Below are positions 24,331 through 35,200 of a stretch of 64,000 bases of DNA, one piece after another. The first letter of the stretch is position 1. Each line of letters opens with the position of its first letter. The notes below the pieces were generated by a model. That model saw nothing but the letters and a program-made list of their open reading frames with translations, did no database searches and was not told the origin of the DNA. This DNA comes from Cycas panzhihuaensis (Eukaryota > Cycadophyta), in assembly GCA_023213395.1 (NCBI GenBank), contig CM041465.1, positions 13,950,001 through 14,014,000 on the forward strand, written 5' to 3'. The translations under genes were made by a program, and so were the position numbers.

Positions 24331-25254
24331 GAAACTTGGAGACTATGTGATCAATAAAAGAAGGTGCAAAAATCAATCAATAAGGAGATGGTGATAAACA
24401 TAGATCTCTGGCTATGATGAAAAAAGAAGAAGAAACATAAGTAAGATGATTATGATAAAAAATAACAATGTATCAAGTAAGGTTCGATTGTAACTAAGGC
24501 CACGATGGACCCAAGTAGTTATATTTGAAAATCTTGAATGAATCATCCAAATAAACCCAACATACTGATAGATAGGTGGGGATGAAGCCGTCACACAACT
24601 TTCCCTAGATTATAAGAGGATGAAAATAATAAACTTACTTCCACTTCTTTTAACTTTTTTTTAATTTTATTTTACTTTTAGTACACTTTCACTTTTTATA
24701 AGAAAAGGATCATAATCATCCACCTAAGAAACTCTTCTATTCAACAAGTAAGGATTTCTTCTTTCTAATAGAATAAAATAAATAAAAGATGCCACCTCCT
24801 TAAAGAACAAACCAAAGAAAAAGAGGAGATCAAAATCTCGGTGTCTCCAAGCGTGAAGGGAAGGAGGTAGAATGAGTATCTGCTCTGAAGTGTTAATAGA
24901 GAGAACTAAAGATAATGAAATCAATCAATAATTGGTGATATATGACTAAAAAGGAAAACCCTACGTAACAAACTAATCAATAAAAGTGTGATATGAACCA
25001 ATGGCTAAGTACTCAAAGTTGATGAAGACATTTCTCTTCCCATGATGAAAATAAAATAAAGTTGGGGGACTAAATTCTCTTTTGAGTACAAAACCTAAAA
25101 GATAATAAGATCTAAATATGGTGATGGAAAGTTCATAATCAATATAGACACTAGAAGAAGCAAAAGAATTACACAATTTTAAGTTAGATCTATCATAAAA
25201 TCACTACAATAATTAGTGAAAGTAAAGAGAAATTAGAAAGAAGGGGGGAATTTA
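24331..25254. other. G2 spacer between second RNase H and integrase
   Basis: AT-rich and no coding signal on either strand. The short - strand ORFs (24412-24594, 24724-24924, 24973-25176) show no known motif. Confidence 0.5.
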
Positions 25255-25320
25255 TCCATAGTTTTAGCTCATTAGGAAAAAGAATAAGGTTTAGAACCAT
25301 AGTTTATCCTCATTGTGGAG
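25255..25320. repeat. Two boundary-motif copies after G2 integrase
   Basis: CCATAGTTTTAGCTCATTAG (25255-25276) and ACCATAGTTTATCCTCATT (25296-25315), just beyond the integrase C-terminus. The same motif is in the same place in G1 (38187-38207). Confidence 0.7.
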
Positions 25321-25329
25321 GTAGTCATA

Positions 25330-26640
25330 TGCATGCTACTAGGTATAAAATTTTCTGAAGTATTGAGAATTAATGGGCCTCTTGAATTCTAATCCTTCTA
25401 ATGTTGAAATTCTATAGGCTCCATTAGTTAAATCTTCAATTATTAGAAAAGGTTTTATCTATTTAGGATTAAATTTACATTGCCTATCATGTAAATATTC
25501 CAGCTTTCAAACTTTATCACCAACATTGAACTTTCTAGGTCTAACATACCTATTATGGTCGACTTGGAATCTAGCCTTAGACGCCATATTGTTCTACAAG
25601 GCTTGTAAGTAAGTCTCATCTAATGCTTTAAGGTCTAAAAGGCATGCTTTGCTTTGAAACTACTTGTTAGTAAACTCCTTTAGTGAGACATATAGGGAAG
25701 GAATTTCAACCTCTAGTGGTAAAATAACTTCAACACGATAAATAAGTGAAAATGGCATCATACTTGTAGCATTCCTAATGGAGGTCCTATAGGCCCACAA
25801 TGTTAAAAATAATTGGGAGTATCAATCCTTATGAGAAGCAGCAATTGTCTTAGCTAGAATCTTAGCTAAGATCTTGCTAAATGTTTCCAAGTGGCCATTT
25901 TCCTGAGGATGATATGGGGTAGATACTTTATGGGTGATAGAAAACTTATTACACATCTCACTGGCATGGGGATTATAAAATGAGGTTCTATTGTCAATAA
26001 TGATAACATTTGGTATCCTAAATCTATAAATAATATATTGAAATATGAATGTATCCATGATCTTTCTAGTAGCAAAATCCAACATGATAGCTTCACTTCA
26101 CTTCATAAAATATTTAGTTGTAGTCATAATGAACTTATGCCCATTTAAAGATGCTAGAAAGATCTGCCCAATGATGTATTAAAGGTGCATGGGATTGGCA
26201 TTTTTGTCACTTTTGAATATAAGATTGGGCATCTCTAAATAAGGTAGGCCAATAATAACCCATATGAAGAGTATGTTGGGCCATTGATCGACCACCAAAG
26301 TGCCCACCAAATGTTCCCTTATGGGATTCTGTCAAGGCAATTAAGGATTCATCAGGTGAGAGGCACCTTAATAGAATTCTATTAAAATAATGCTTACACA
26401 ATACATCATCAAGTAAAAGGTATTGCCTAGTAGTAGTGTGGATTCATCTTCTCTTCTTTGAAGTAGCAAGAGAAGGGAAAGATTGATCATGAAGGTATAA
26501 TTTAATCTTCCTATACCATGGATCATCAAAAGGGATGCTCTAAATATGGAAGATATATTTGTCTGGGATGGAATCATCACTGGTCTAACTAGCAAGATTG
26601 GGAAGAGGAGCATCAACCATGATCTCCAAAATAATCATGC
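25330..26640 (-). pseudogene. G2 integrase (broken)
   Basis: Zinc-binding region near 26207-26401 (ESHKGTFGGHFGGRSMAQH, then PTLFRDAQSY and a CQKCQSH remnant). Core at 26130-25822: the first catalytic position reads TTTKYF (Lys), the second IIDNRTSF (Asp), the third NGHLETF (Glu). The C-terminal GAYRI-type block is at 25350-25450. The segment leading in from RNase H (26640-26400) is continuous with no RNase H domain in it, which matters for the accessory-domain finding. Stops and shifts make it inactive. Confidence 0.8.
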
Positions 26641-26852
26641 CTTTCTTAGATTTCATATTAATCACCTATAAATCAAATTCTTAAAGTAACAAAGACCACT
26701 TACCTAACTAACTAGTAAGGTTAGACTTGGTTAGTAAATATCTTATAAGATCTGATTAAACAATGAGGTGGACCCTATTTCTAAGGAGGTAGTGGCAAAA
26801 TTTCTTAATAGAAAAAGCTAAAGTAAGGCAATCCCTTTTAGGATAGGGATAA
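26641..26852 (-). pseudogene. G2 RT-linked RNase H, C-terminal piece
   Basis: The - strand reading (KKFCHYLLRNRVHLIV, then SDLIRYLLTKSNL and LLQEFDL) aligns with the G1 RNase H end (39400-39250). Separated from its N-terminal half by the solo LTR. Confidence 0.75.
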
Positions 26853-27904
26853 TGATCCAGGAGGATCTACCATATGTTTATAGGATGTGGAAAATGCTAG
26901 GCATTGGCATAACTAAAAGAGATATGGCCAAATGGTATCAAACTTCTATGAAATTTTGTGTAAAGGGAGAAGACACATCCCACTAGATGTGTAAAAAAGG
27001 TGGGGTTCAGAAAATATCATTTGATTAGAGTTCAAGCCTTGTCTTTACATAAAAATTAATCCCACAACTAGCAAAAAAAATAGAAAATATATATTATCAT
27101 TATATGAATAGCAATATGGCCAAATGACATCCAAATGAGCTAAAATTTTGAGGAAGTGGAGGAGATATTGTTCCTATATGTGTACCAAATTTGAGCTGAA
27201 TTAGAGTTCGTTACGGTCATTTACAAGCTACAACTTTTAAGAATTGCATGAAGGCCACTTGGATAGCAGAAAAATAGCAAATACATATTATTATTAAATG
27301 AATAAAAATGCAGTCAAATGACATCCAAATGAGCTAAAAATTTGAGGAATCTGAGGGGACATGTGTTTCTATACATGTACCAAATTTGAACTGAATTGGA
27401 GTCTTTTAATGTCTGTTGCAAGCTACAACATTTTAAGAATTATATGAAGGCCACTTGGACAACATGCATTCTGGTGGTTAGTGGTTATACTTGCACGATT
27501 GCCACTTGTTAAACATGTAATTCAGGTTTATTTCTATAAATTAAGCCCTTCTACAAGTTGGAGAGGTGGTTCTTGGAGACTTGACTTGGGAAGCATCCTT
27601 GGAGAAGCATTTGGAGGGTTTGAGTCCCCCTTATGGTATAATTGTAACATTTATTCCTTGTAATTTTACCATTCTTTTGCTAGTTGATTTCTCCACCATT
27701 AAATGGAGATTTTCATGGTTTAATAAAAGTATTACTCCTCATACTTTTGGATCAATGTCAAGAATAATTGATTTTGTATAGAATTTTCCTTTCATGGGCT
27801 CATTATTTTTTTGATGTTATTGAGCTTTCTACACTAACTCCCAGGATCTCAAGGAGGAAAGGTTGATAATTAATTTCTTCACCAACTAAGCTCTTTTGGG
27901 ATCA
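26853..27904 (+). mobile_element. Solo LTR of the Gy2 family, + orientation
   Basis: 1052 bp starting TGATCCAGGAGG and ending TTTTGGGATCA. It is the reverse complement of the Gy2 LTRs (51390-52429 and 57063-58105). It is flanked by perfect 5-bp target duplications GATAA (26848-26852 and 27905-27909). No internal region remains, so it arose by LTR-LTR recombination of a full insertion. It splits the G2 RNase H. The two + strand ORFs inside it (27481-27663, 27566-27781) have no coding meaning. Confidence 0.95.
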
Positions 27905-28920
27905 GATAATGAACCTCAACCACCCTGAGGGTCCTACTAATGAAATAGATATCCCTTTCTTTACCAAAATCATCCTCTTGTGCTAGCATCCCTACTAATG
28001 ACTCCTTAGTAACTGAAGTATATAAAATGAATGGTTTATTAAACCTTGGTGGAGCATGAACTAGAGTAGAAACCAAGGCTTGTATTAGCTTGTCAAAGGA
28101 CTCTTGAACTTGGGGAGTCCATCACAATTCAACATCCTTCTTTAAAAGATTAGTGATAGGCTTAGCATCTAAGGTGAAGTAAGTAATGAAATATCTTAAG
28201 AAACTAAGCCAACTTAGAAATGATTTGATCTATTTTTAGGTCTTAGGGGGAGGTATTTGAATAATATCATCAGTTTTTCTAAGATAAATTTTAATTCTAT
28301 CTTTAGAAATAATGTTTGCTAATATCTTCCCTGACATGACAACAAAAACACATTTAGAGCAGTTTAGATATAAGTGATATTTCTTACACCTATCAAAAAT
28401 AGTTCTTGAATCACATAAATGATTAGATCTCTTGTGTGAAAGGGCAAGCATATCATCTAAATATATGGTAATAATATTTCCAATAAAGTTATGGAAAATA
28501 TGGACCATAGCCCTTTGATACATCACACCAACATTCTTTAATCTAAATGGCATGACTTTATAAACAAATTTATCCCAAGGAGTGGTGAAAGTAGTCTTCT
28601 GACGATCATGAGGTGTGATAGAAATCTAATTATATCCTGAAAAAATATCCATAAGAGATATTACCTTGAAACTAGCCATTTGATCCCAAATCTAGTCAAG
28701 AAAGGGAAGAGGAAAATTATCTTTGGGACATGCATCATTGATATTATGAAAGTCAATGCAAATTTAAATCGTACCATTCTTCTTTACTATAAGAACTATA
28801 TTAGAGACCCATTGAGTATAGTTAACACTCTCAATGAATCCAACTCCTAATAACTTCTCTACCTCCTACTTAATAATAAGAGGAAGATAGGGATGGATAG
28901 GGCAGTGTTTTTTCCATTTG
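27905..28920 (-). pseudogene. G2 reverse transcriptase and N-terminal RNase H (broken)
   Basis: The RT core is open at 28236-28553 (MPFRLKNVGVMYQRAM, catalytic IYLDDM), with the CP.DNFPLPFLD-type block upstream near 28690-28760. The RNase H start is at 27879-28076 (FILYTSVTKESLVGMLAQED). It aligns throughout with G1 39354-40409. The Y.DD motif is intact here (YLDD), unlike FMDD in G1. Frames are shifted between the pieces. Confidence 0.85.
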
Positions 28921-30333
28921 GGTTTTATTCCAAGAATTATTATAATGTTATGTTTAATAATTTGGGAGTTAAGGCCTTGCATATGTTTATAGTCCTATGC
29001 AAAAACTAAGCAAAACTCATGAACGAGATACTTGAACTGGGCAATCTCTTAGGGAGTACAACTAGCTCCCAACTTAATAATTCAAGGAACATCCTCTATA
29101 TCTAAGTCTATATCAATGGTTTATTCCATAAGCATCACATTCCCTTCCTCAAAATGAGGAGAGGCAGGCTCAATTGAAGCAATAAAGTCTTAGGGTTAAG
29201 AACGATTAACTATAACTCTTGACAAACCTAACTTATGATGTCCATAAGGAAAACCAGGAGATGAACCTATTAAATACTCTATCATCTCCTCATCATTTTT
29301 AAAATGGTCTAAATGAAAGAGGTTGATAAGGAGAAGGTTCTTAGATTAGAAGGTAGATAGAGAGAAAGGCATGAAGGGCGAAGACAGATTAATCAAAGAG
29401 TTTAAATAAGTGGGAACAAACTCCATGATAAAGGAAACATGAGAAAAGTAAATAGGCCTATCAACAAACTCCCAAACTGAAGAAAAAATTTGATTGAACT
29501 CTTGATGATTCACACAAACGTCATGGTTAGACCATGATATCAAAATAAGAGAACTTGGCAAAGGATCCACATGAGGATGGGTAGGAAAAGAGATAGTAGA
29601 TATGGAATTAACGTCCCATACTATAGTGGAGGTTTTGTAACTATTTTGACCTATATCAAGTGAATTAGTATCTCCACCTCTTGATTCTAGGTCTAGGTGT
29701 TAATTCAGCAACATCTTCCTCTCATGCCTAGTCAACCATGTTTTAAAGAAAGAGGAGTAAGAGCATAATAGGGGAGCATCAACATGTGAATCACACATAA
29801 GCAATTTTGAAGAAGCAGTTACCAAGTAAGTGGTAATGGAAGGAACTACTAGATTTACCCATAAGGGTAAGCATAAAACCTATAAGAAATGAGCATGAGT
29901 AGGAGAGAAGGTACTTGTGCCAGTAAGCCCAACTGGGGGTGGATCTTGATAAGATATGATGGGGTGAGAAGTTACTTCTTCATTAAAATGGAAGAAGAAG
30001 AAACTAAAGAGGAATCAGTTGACTCTGAAGGAATAGGGATAAATGGGGAACCTAGTAACAAAGGAACAACTTCAACTAAATTCATATCCGTTACCTCTAG
30101 TTGGGTAGAAGGGGCTTCAATAGCAAAGTACTGATCTAAACCAAGAAATTGAAAGAAATACTCTATGAAATTGGAGGATTCACTAGGTTCTAGAAAAATC
30201 TCAATAAGAGGAACTGATTAGTTAATTAGTTTAGGCTTTTTCTTAATAATCTTCAATTATCCCTCATGGATGAACCTAAGTTCACCAAAGAGGGAAGAAC
30301 AAACTATTGCCATTTAAGTGATCCATGGTCTAC
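28921..30333 (-). pseudogene. G2 protease-to-RT linker (broken)
   Basis: Long spacer between protease and RT, as in G1 (40553-41529). Fragments such as the FEEGN block of the G1 linker have a counterpart near 29100-29150. Mostly unreadable. The + strand ORF at 29889-30134 is a shadow. Confidence 0.5.
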
Positions 30334-30792
30334 TCAAAGTATATTACATTCTAAGTCTAAGTTGATGATAGTAAGCTTAGTGAGAACTATCTTTTCCTCT
30401 AATGTAAGAGGAAGAGTGACTTGACCTAAGGGCACCTTCTGATTCTTATCATACCCTTGGAAAATCCACTTCTGTGGGTTAAAAATATAAATTTCTAAGT
30501 CGTCAATAAGATTAAGAGGGATTATATTGATAGATGATCCCTTGTCAATGATACCCCACTTGATATTGATATTGTTCTTTATAATCTCAATGTAAAATAT
30601 GGGTATGTCATTTGGTGCATAAGAAGAATGATTAGATAAGGTAGTAAGGTTAAAAGAAAGCATAGAAGTGGGTGAAGAAGCTACTGTTAGGACTCTTAAT
30701 GCATCAAGTAGAAGTTGACATTTCTTGGGGTAACACTTTAGTAAATTGATAACTGATATGCCTATCAAAATGGTCTTTAATTCTTCTACCAA
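30334..30792 (-). pseudogene. G2 protease region
   Basis: 152 open codons, colinear with G1 41630-41974. The active-site loop reads GIIDKGSSINIIPLNL (Asp then Lys where Gly, Ser or Thr is usual). It is preceded by a LLLDAL block, also in G1, and followed by the GYD...PLGQVTLPLTLEEK block. This is the longest surviving G2 frame. The substituted loop suggests an inactive or atypical retropepsin. Confidence 0.75.
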
Positions 30793-31129
30793 GGAGAAAG
30801 ATTCATCTTTTAAACTAGAGGGTATGGACCTAAACCTAATGGGATGAGGGGGTACTAGAGGTTAAGAGTTAGGATTCCTTGCCATCAAATTATCAGATGA
30901 TTTAGATGGACCTACACTCTTTGTAATCTCCACCATGTTTATGGTTCTCTTGGTAGTCCCACCTTTGGGAGGTGGGTGGGATTGATTGGTGTTTCTTTTG
31001 TTGGAATGTTTTTGGGAGTGGTACTCTTCTTTGATGAATTAGAACTCGAAGGTTCACCTTCATCATCTTGAACTTACTTTTCCTTGCATTTATCTTCTTT
31101 ATTCATCTTGTCATAATGTTGAGGTAATG
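30793..31129 (-). pseudogene. G2 gag-protease junction
   Basis: Ser/Lys-rich junction text corresponding to G1 about 42000-42330, ending at the G1 insertion site. No intact frame. Confidence 0.5.
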
Positions 31130-31134
31130 GATCC
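31130..31134. repeat. Target duplication of G1, left copy
   Basis: GATCC, identical to 47260-47264. Confidence 0.95.
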
Positions 31135-33706
31135 TGGACACACATCTATGGGATAGCTACCTAACTAATAGGCGTGGTGGGAGTGGGTGATGATATGATT
31201 GAAGGAGAGACCTATGAGGAAAGTAATTACCATGCAGAGTGCCCCGTGCACCGGAGCACGAGTTCGGGACCTGCAATGGAATATGGCTACTAAAAAGTGA
31301 TCCTCCACCACTTCGAACAAAGGGTGAAGAGGTGTAGGATTAGCCTGGGTTGACCTAGGAATAGGATCCTCCCACCCTTGGATGGCCGAAAGGGGAAGGA
31401 GAAGGTCCAAGAAAATAGATCAAGGGTGTGCCTAAACGAGCTAACCGGGTACACAAGTAATATGGGAGGCAAAGAGCTTGTGCGGCTAAGGAGAGGAGGA
31501 AAGGTGAAAGGGCGATTCCTATAGCCTTTCCTATGGGGGACAAAGATACATGTAATAAAATAAATAAAGCATAACCAAAAATAAGATCAAATTTCCCTTT
31601 TATTTTCCAATGTGTTAATTACTAAGAAAAACTTCAAAAGGAAAGAGTAGGGTGGAATAAGGCGTGCACCTGGACCGAGGGCGTGCGTGACGAAGGCCTT
31701 CTCAAGGGATGCCAACCTACTCCATGCGGTGCGTCAGATGCGAAGTGTTGCGGCGGATTTGGAAGAGGGGCTCCCTTACCTTCCCCAAAAAAATACCAAA
31801 TACAATGCCAAGGAAAGAAAGGAAGTAAATGCTAATAACTGAAGAAGTGCGAAAGTACGATGTACATGAGAGCACTTACCGGTGATGGAGCTAACAGACA
31901 ATATCCTTCGCACTCTCCAAATACCTGCAAGCAGTGGCAACCTCCCCCTTTCCGAAGGAAGGATACTAACATGCAATACGAGATTCTAACAATATATGTC
32001 TATATGAAACAAATATGAATCTAAACACGCATACGTTAGTATCAACCTAACGATGAAAGTATGTAAAAGAGGGTAACCAAAGCAAAGGTAAATGACCGGT
32101 AAGCCTCGGAGTGGCCCACCTCCTGCAAATAATACCCTAACCTCCCCCCAAGAGCCACAAGGCAGTGAGGGCAAGGCCAAGAGAGAAGGCTAGAAACGGC
32201 AACAGGGAGGCAAAGAGGAGCTAAGGATCACCTACGGTGAACCAGGATGCTATGAAGTGCAAACCGGGCTGCCGGGAAGAAAGTTGGACAAGGACTAGTG
32301 GCCGGGACTGATGTAAGTTGCCCAAACCTAAACCTAAGCCCTTAAACCAGCGGTGTAACGTGTGACAGCACTAATTTTAGTGGCTAAGAGAGGGCCAACG
32401 AACCCTTGTTTGTGTGCCAAGGACAGCACGAGGCGAGAGGGAGGATTTGGGGGGCTTAGAGCCACTAGAGGAGCGTGGAAGGTGGTACAGAATCCACCCA
32501 GCTCCTTCCCAAAGCCTATGCCAACCCTCAACGCCGCTACCTTGAGTAACAAACGCAGGTAAGAGGCACAATGACAGTGGTAAAATAGCCCACTAAAAGG
32601 AAGAAAACCAAACTCAAAAGGACAAGCAGGGAGTAAGCAAGATGGAGCATCAATATCACAAGAAAAATAATTCAAATCAAGAAATACCTGAGTGGGAGAG
32701 GCAGGAGGCTTGCCTCAGCCAGGAGCTAGCAAGGAGGGGCTGAGGAATCAGCCCAGATCTATGGTGTAGCAGGTCTGGAACCCTACTAAGGAAGAGAGGA
32801 GGAGAACACCTGCACTTGGAACCCTGAAGGCTGCCTGGGGTAAGAATCAACTGGAACCTCTCCAAGGGGCCCTCTCCAAGGTGTGTGGGGGGCTGGGAAG
32901 ATGTCCTAGCCACACCGAAGGAGAGCTAAGTGCTGTAGGAGAGACATAGGTCCTGTGATAGCAGCAAGGTAGCAGAGAAGAGCAGAGCACAGCGTTGTTT
33001 CCTTGAGGAGTAATCCAAAAGTGAGCCAAAAGTTCTCAAAAATGAGTAGATCATGCCTTAAGTACCTAACCCAAACCCTAAAGCAAGCGATTAGGAAGCG
33101 GCTCGGAGAGAGTTAAGTCGTGAGCCACGTGGCAGTTTCGTAATAAATGCGAAATTACCACGGCAGATTTTAAAAAATAAATTAGAACAGTCGTACCATC
33201 AAGAACTCACGCAGATGCGAATATTTCGGGTACCGTGAAAATTTCTGGCGGTAGGAACCCAGAGGCAAAAATAGGCCCGACCACCAAAGAAGGGGCAGAT
33301 GACAAAAAGGGCCAATAGGGGGCTGAGACACCTACCCGGGGGTAAACAAGCCAACAAACGGGTCCAAAAGAGCAAAAATAGGGCTCAAACAGTGTGGCAA
33401 GTCAACCAAACGATGATGGGTCATCACACGGGCGAAGATGGCACAAACCTAGTGAATCTTGGAGTGAGGAGGGCAGATGCAGGAAGTGAAGTGGCCACTA
33501 GGGTGCCGCACTCACTAGGAGTGTGCCCCTACTATAGTCGTCATAGGCTAACATAAATGTAGACGAGGACAAAGTCGCCTACAGAGCCACACACATACAG
33601 ACATGCAAGCAGACACTCATCAAAAGGAAGCGATGATAATGTGAGAAACATACCTGTACTTACCTAAGTCAGTGATTCCGTATCCATTCCGGGAAGCCAG
33701 GAAACA
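31135..33706 (-). repeat. G1 3' LTR
   Basis: 2572 bp. Nearly colinear with 44693-47259. In the first 400 bp I count about 28 differences, all but one transitions. Two short patches (32345-32385 and 33190-33300) differ more deeply from the partner LTR. ORFs inside it recur in the other LTR but carry stops and no known motif, so I do not call genes here. Confidence 0.93.
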
Positions 33707-33718
33707 CTGCCCCCTTAG
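33707..33718 (-). other. Polypurine tract of G1
   Basis: TAAGGGGGCAG on the - strand directly before the 3' LTR start TGTTTC. Confidence 0.85.
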
Positions 33719-34014
33719 TAGCAGAGCCTCGCTGCTCGGAAGCCTGGTGCGATGGCGAATGCTGGCAACACAACTGTTAGTAGCACATGTGTATATAGAT
33801 ATGTCAATCAAGATCATAATAGTAGGCAAGGGTGCCAGCGAGTGTAGTGGCGGAACGCGTGGATATGAAAGCGGCAGTGGAGATAACATAGGGGCTGCTT
33901 ATGAGCCATCTTGGGACCGATTGGAAAACTGAGAAAGGTGAGGGGGCTGCCCCCACCATAAAAGATGCAGAAGAGCATGCATAATCAAGTGAAAGAGCAA
34001 GCAAAGGGTAGGCA
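33719..34014. other. G1 spacer between polypurine tract and second RNase H
   Basis: Non-coding. The overlapping ORFs on both strands are short and unrecognised. The first 60 bases resemble the same place in G2 (19385-19445). Confidence 0.5.
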
Positions 34015-34038
34015 CCATAGTTTTACCTCATTAGTAGG
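34015..34038. repeat. Boundary motif after the second RNase H
   Basis: CCATAGTTTTACCTCATTAG, the same motif as the G2 array at 20026-20410. Confidence 0.7.
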
Positions 34039-34118
34039 CAGGTTTCAGAGGTGCGAACAGATCGCGAAGCAAAGTGTGAGATGACCTAGCGCTTGGGCGA
34101 TAGGGGGCCAGACAAGCC

Positions 34119-34660
34119 TTAGGGATGGTCAGCAAGGAGAGGAAGGTGGCGCTCAAGGATGAGGCAAACGAGACTATCTGCCTCAGCGTTGAGGGCACGA
34201 GGGATATGCTGGATATCGACAGAAGAAAAGCAGGCCAGGAGAGATCTGGTAGTAGAAGCAAGAGTCCTTAAGTGAGGGCATCACACCTGGTAAACCTGGG
34301 TGAGATGAGACACCACAACTTGAGAGTCGCAAAGCAAAATGATGGATCCGTGATGGAAACAGAGAGCATCAGTAAGGGCTTCAATAACAGCTGTATATTC
34401 AGCTTTGTTGTTAGTAGCCTCTGGGAGGAAGATCCCAGAGCGGAGGAGATCATGTCCAGAAGGGCTGTAGAGAATCCATGCAGTGGCAGAAGGTCCAGGA
34501 TAACCGCGGCTTCTGCCATTAGTAAAGATGTAGATAAACATAGGTGACACAAAATCTAGGCAATCAATGGGCGGTGAAAGCAACACTCGAAAGGCAAGCA
34601 GAAAGTGGCCATGAAGGGTAAGAGGACCTAGCAATGAGGTTACCCAGGGTGAGAGCAAGC
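34119..34660 (-). pseudogene. Second RNase H domain of G1, downstream of integrase
   Basis: RNase H removes the RNA strand of RNA-DNA hybrids. The - strand frame contains IYIFTNGRSRGYPGPS (the first catalytic Asp would be the Asn in TNG), EATNNKAEYTAVIEAL (second acidic residue Glu kept), LLCDSQVVVSHL (third Asp kept) and IPRALNAEADSL (final acidic position kept). An in-frame TGA splits it at 34281. It ends at a TAA at 34119-34121. It is distinct from the RT-linked RNase H at 39112-39700. It lies about 3.6 kb beyond integrase, on the far side of the antisense PMD gene. Tat-lineage elements often carry a second RNase H, but usually before integrase. Whether this one is the archaeal-like type needs a tree. 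With Asp changed to Asn and a stop it is probably dead in this copy. Confidence 0.8.
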
Positions 34661-35033
34661 AATCCGATCACCGGCAGAGAGTGGTCGGAAGAAAAAGCCC
34701 CGTGGGGCGCCAAAAGGTCACTTTAGGAAGCAAAACATGCCCCCAGGCGAGGGAGCATTCCCTTTGGCGACCCCAAGATCGAGAAAGGGCCGTGGAAATG
34801 AGTTCAGGGTGATGAAACGAGCCAAACGAGTATAAACTCGGGCACGCACGGGAGTAGCGCATAAAACGATGTGGAAGGGCACCATAAATTCCCTTGCAAG
34901 GGAGGGCAGAAAGGGCATCAATAGAGCGCAATGGGCGATAGGGCCAGAAGGCCAAGGTGATCAGGGCAACGGGATGGTTCCAACGGCTATCGCGGGACCA
35001 AAAACGGAGGAAGTACCCGTTGGGGCCCCCGCC
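34661..35033. other. G1 region upstream of the antisense gene
   Basis: GC-rich. A 134-codon - strand ORF (34668-35072) and a 113-codon + strand ORF (34869-35210) overlap here without known motifs. It probably contains the promoter-proximal sequence of the + strand gene. Confidence 0.4.
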
Positions 35034-35042
35034 TATATAAGG
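35034..35042 (+). promoter_or_regulatory. TATA box for the antisense PMD gene
   Basis: TATATAAGG in a GC-rich setting (preceded by GGGGCCCCCGCC). Initiation about 30 bases downstream would give a leader of about 130 bases to the ATG at 35201. Sequence-based prediction only. Confidence 0.5.
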
Positions 35043-35200
35043 AAAACAACGCGAAAATGGATTCATTTTCACCGGCTCTCGTACGAAACCAGAGCCATTT
35101 CTTTACGCAACAGAGTGCCACCCAACTTTGGAGGCATGCAGAGGGAGATCAGACTATCAGATCGGAGAGCAGAGAGAGACAGTGCGACCGACAGGGCGCC

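Noticed and set aside
27481-27781. Two + strand ORFs of 60 and 71 codons
   Set aside because: Inside a solo LTR, with no motif and no counterpart conserved as coding in the Gy2 LTRs.
32362-32675. Overlapping ORFs of 64-113 codons on both strands, repeated at 45910-46242
   Set aside because: They lie inside the G1 LTRs, overlap each other in several frames and show no known motif. Their presence in both LTRs follows from the LTR duplication.
34668-35072. 134-codon - strand ORF overlapping the promoter of the antisense gene
   Set aside because: No motif, overlaps other frames in GC-rich sequence and is not recognisable in G2.
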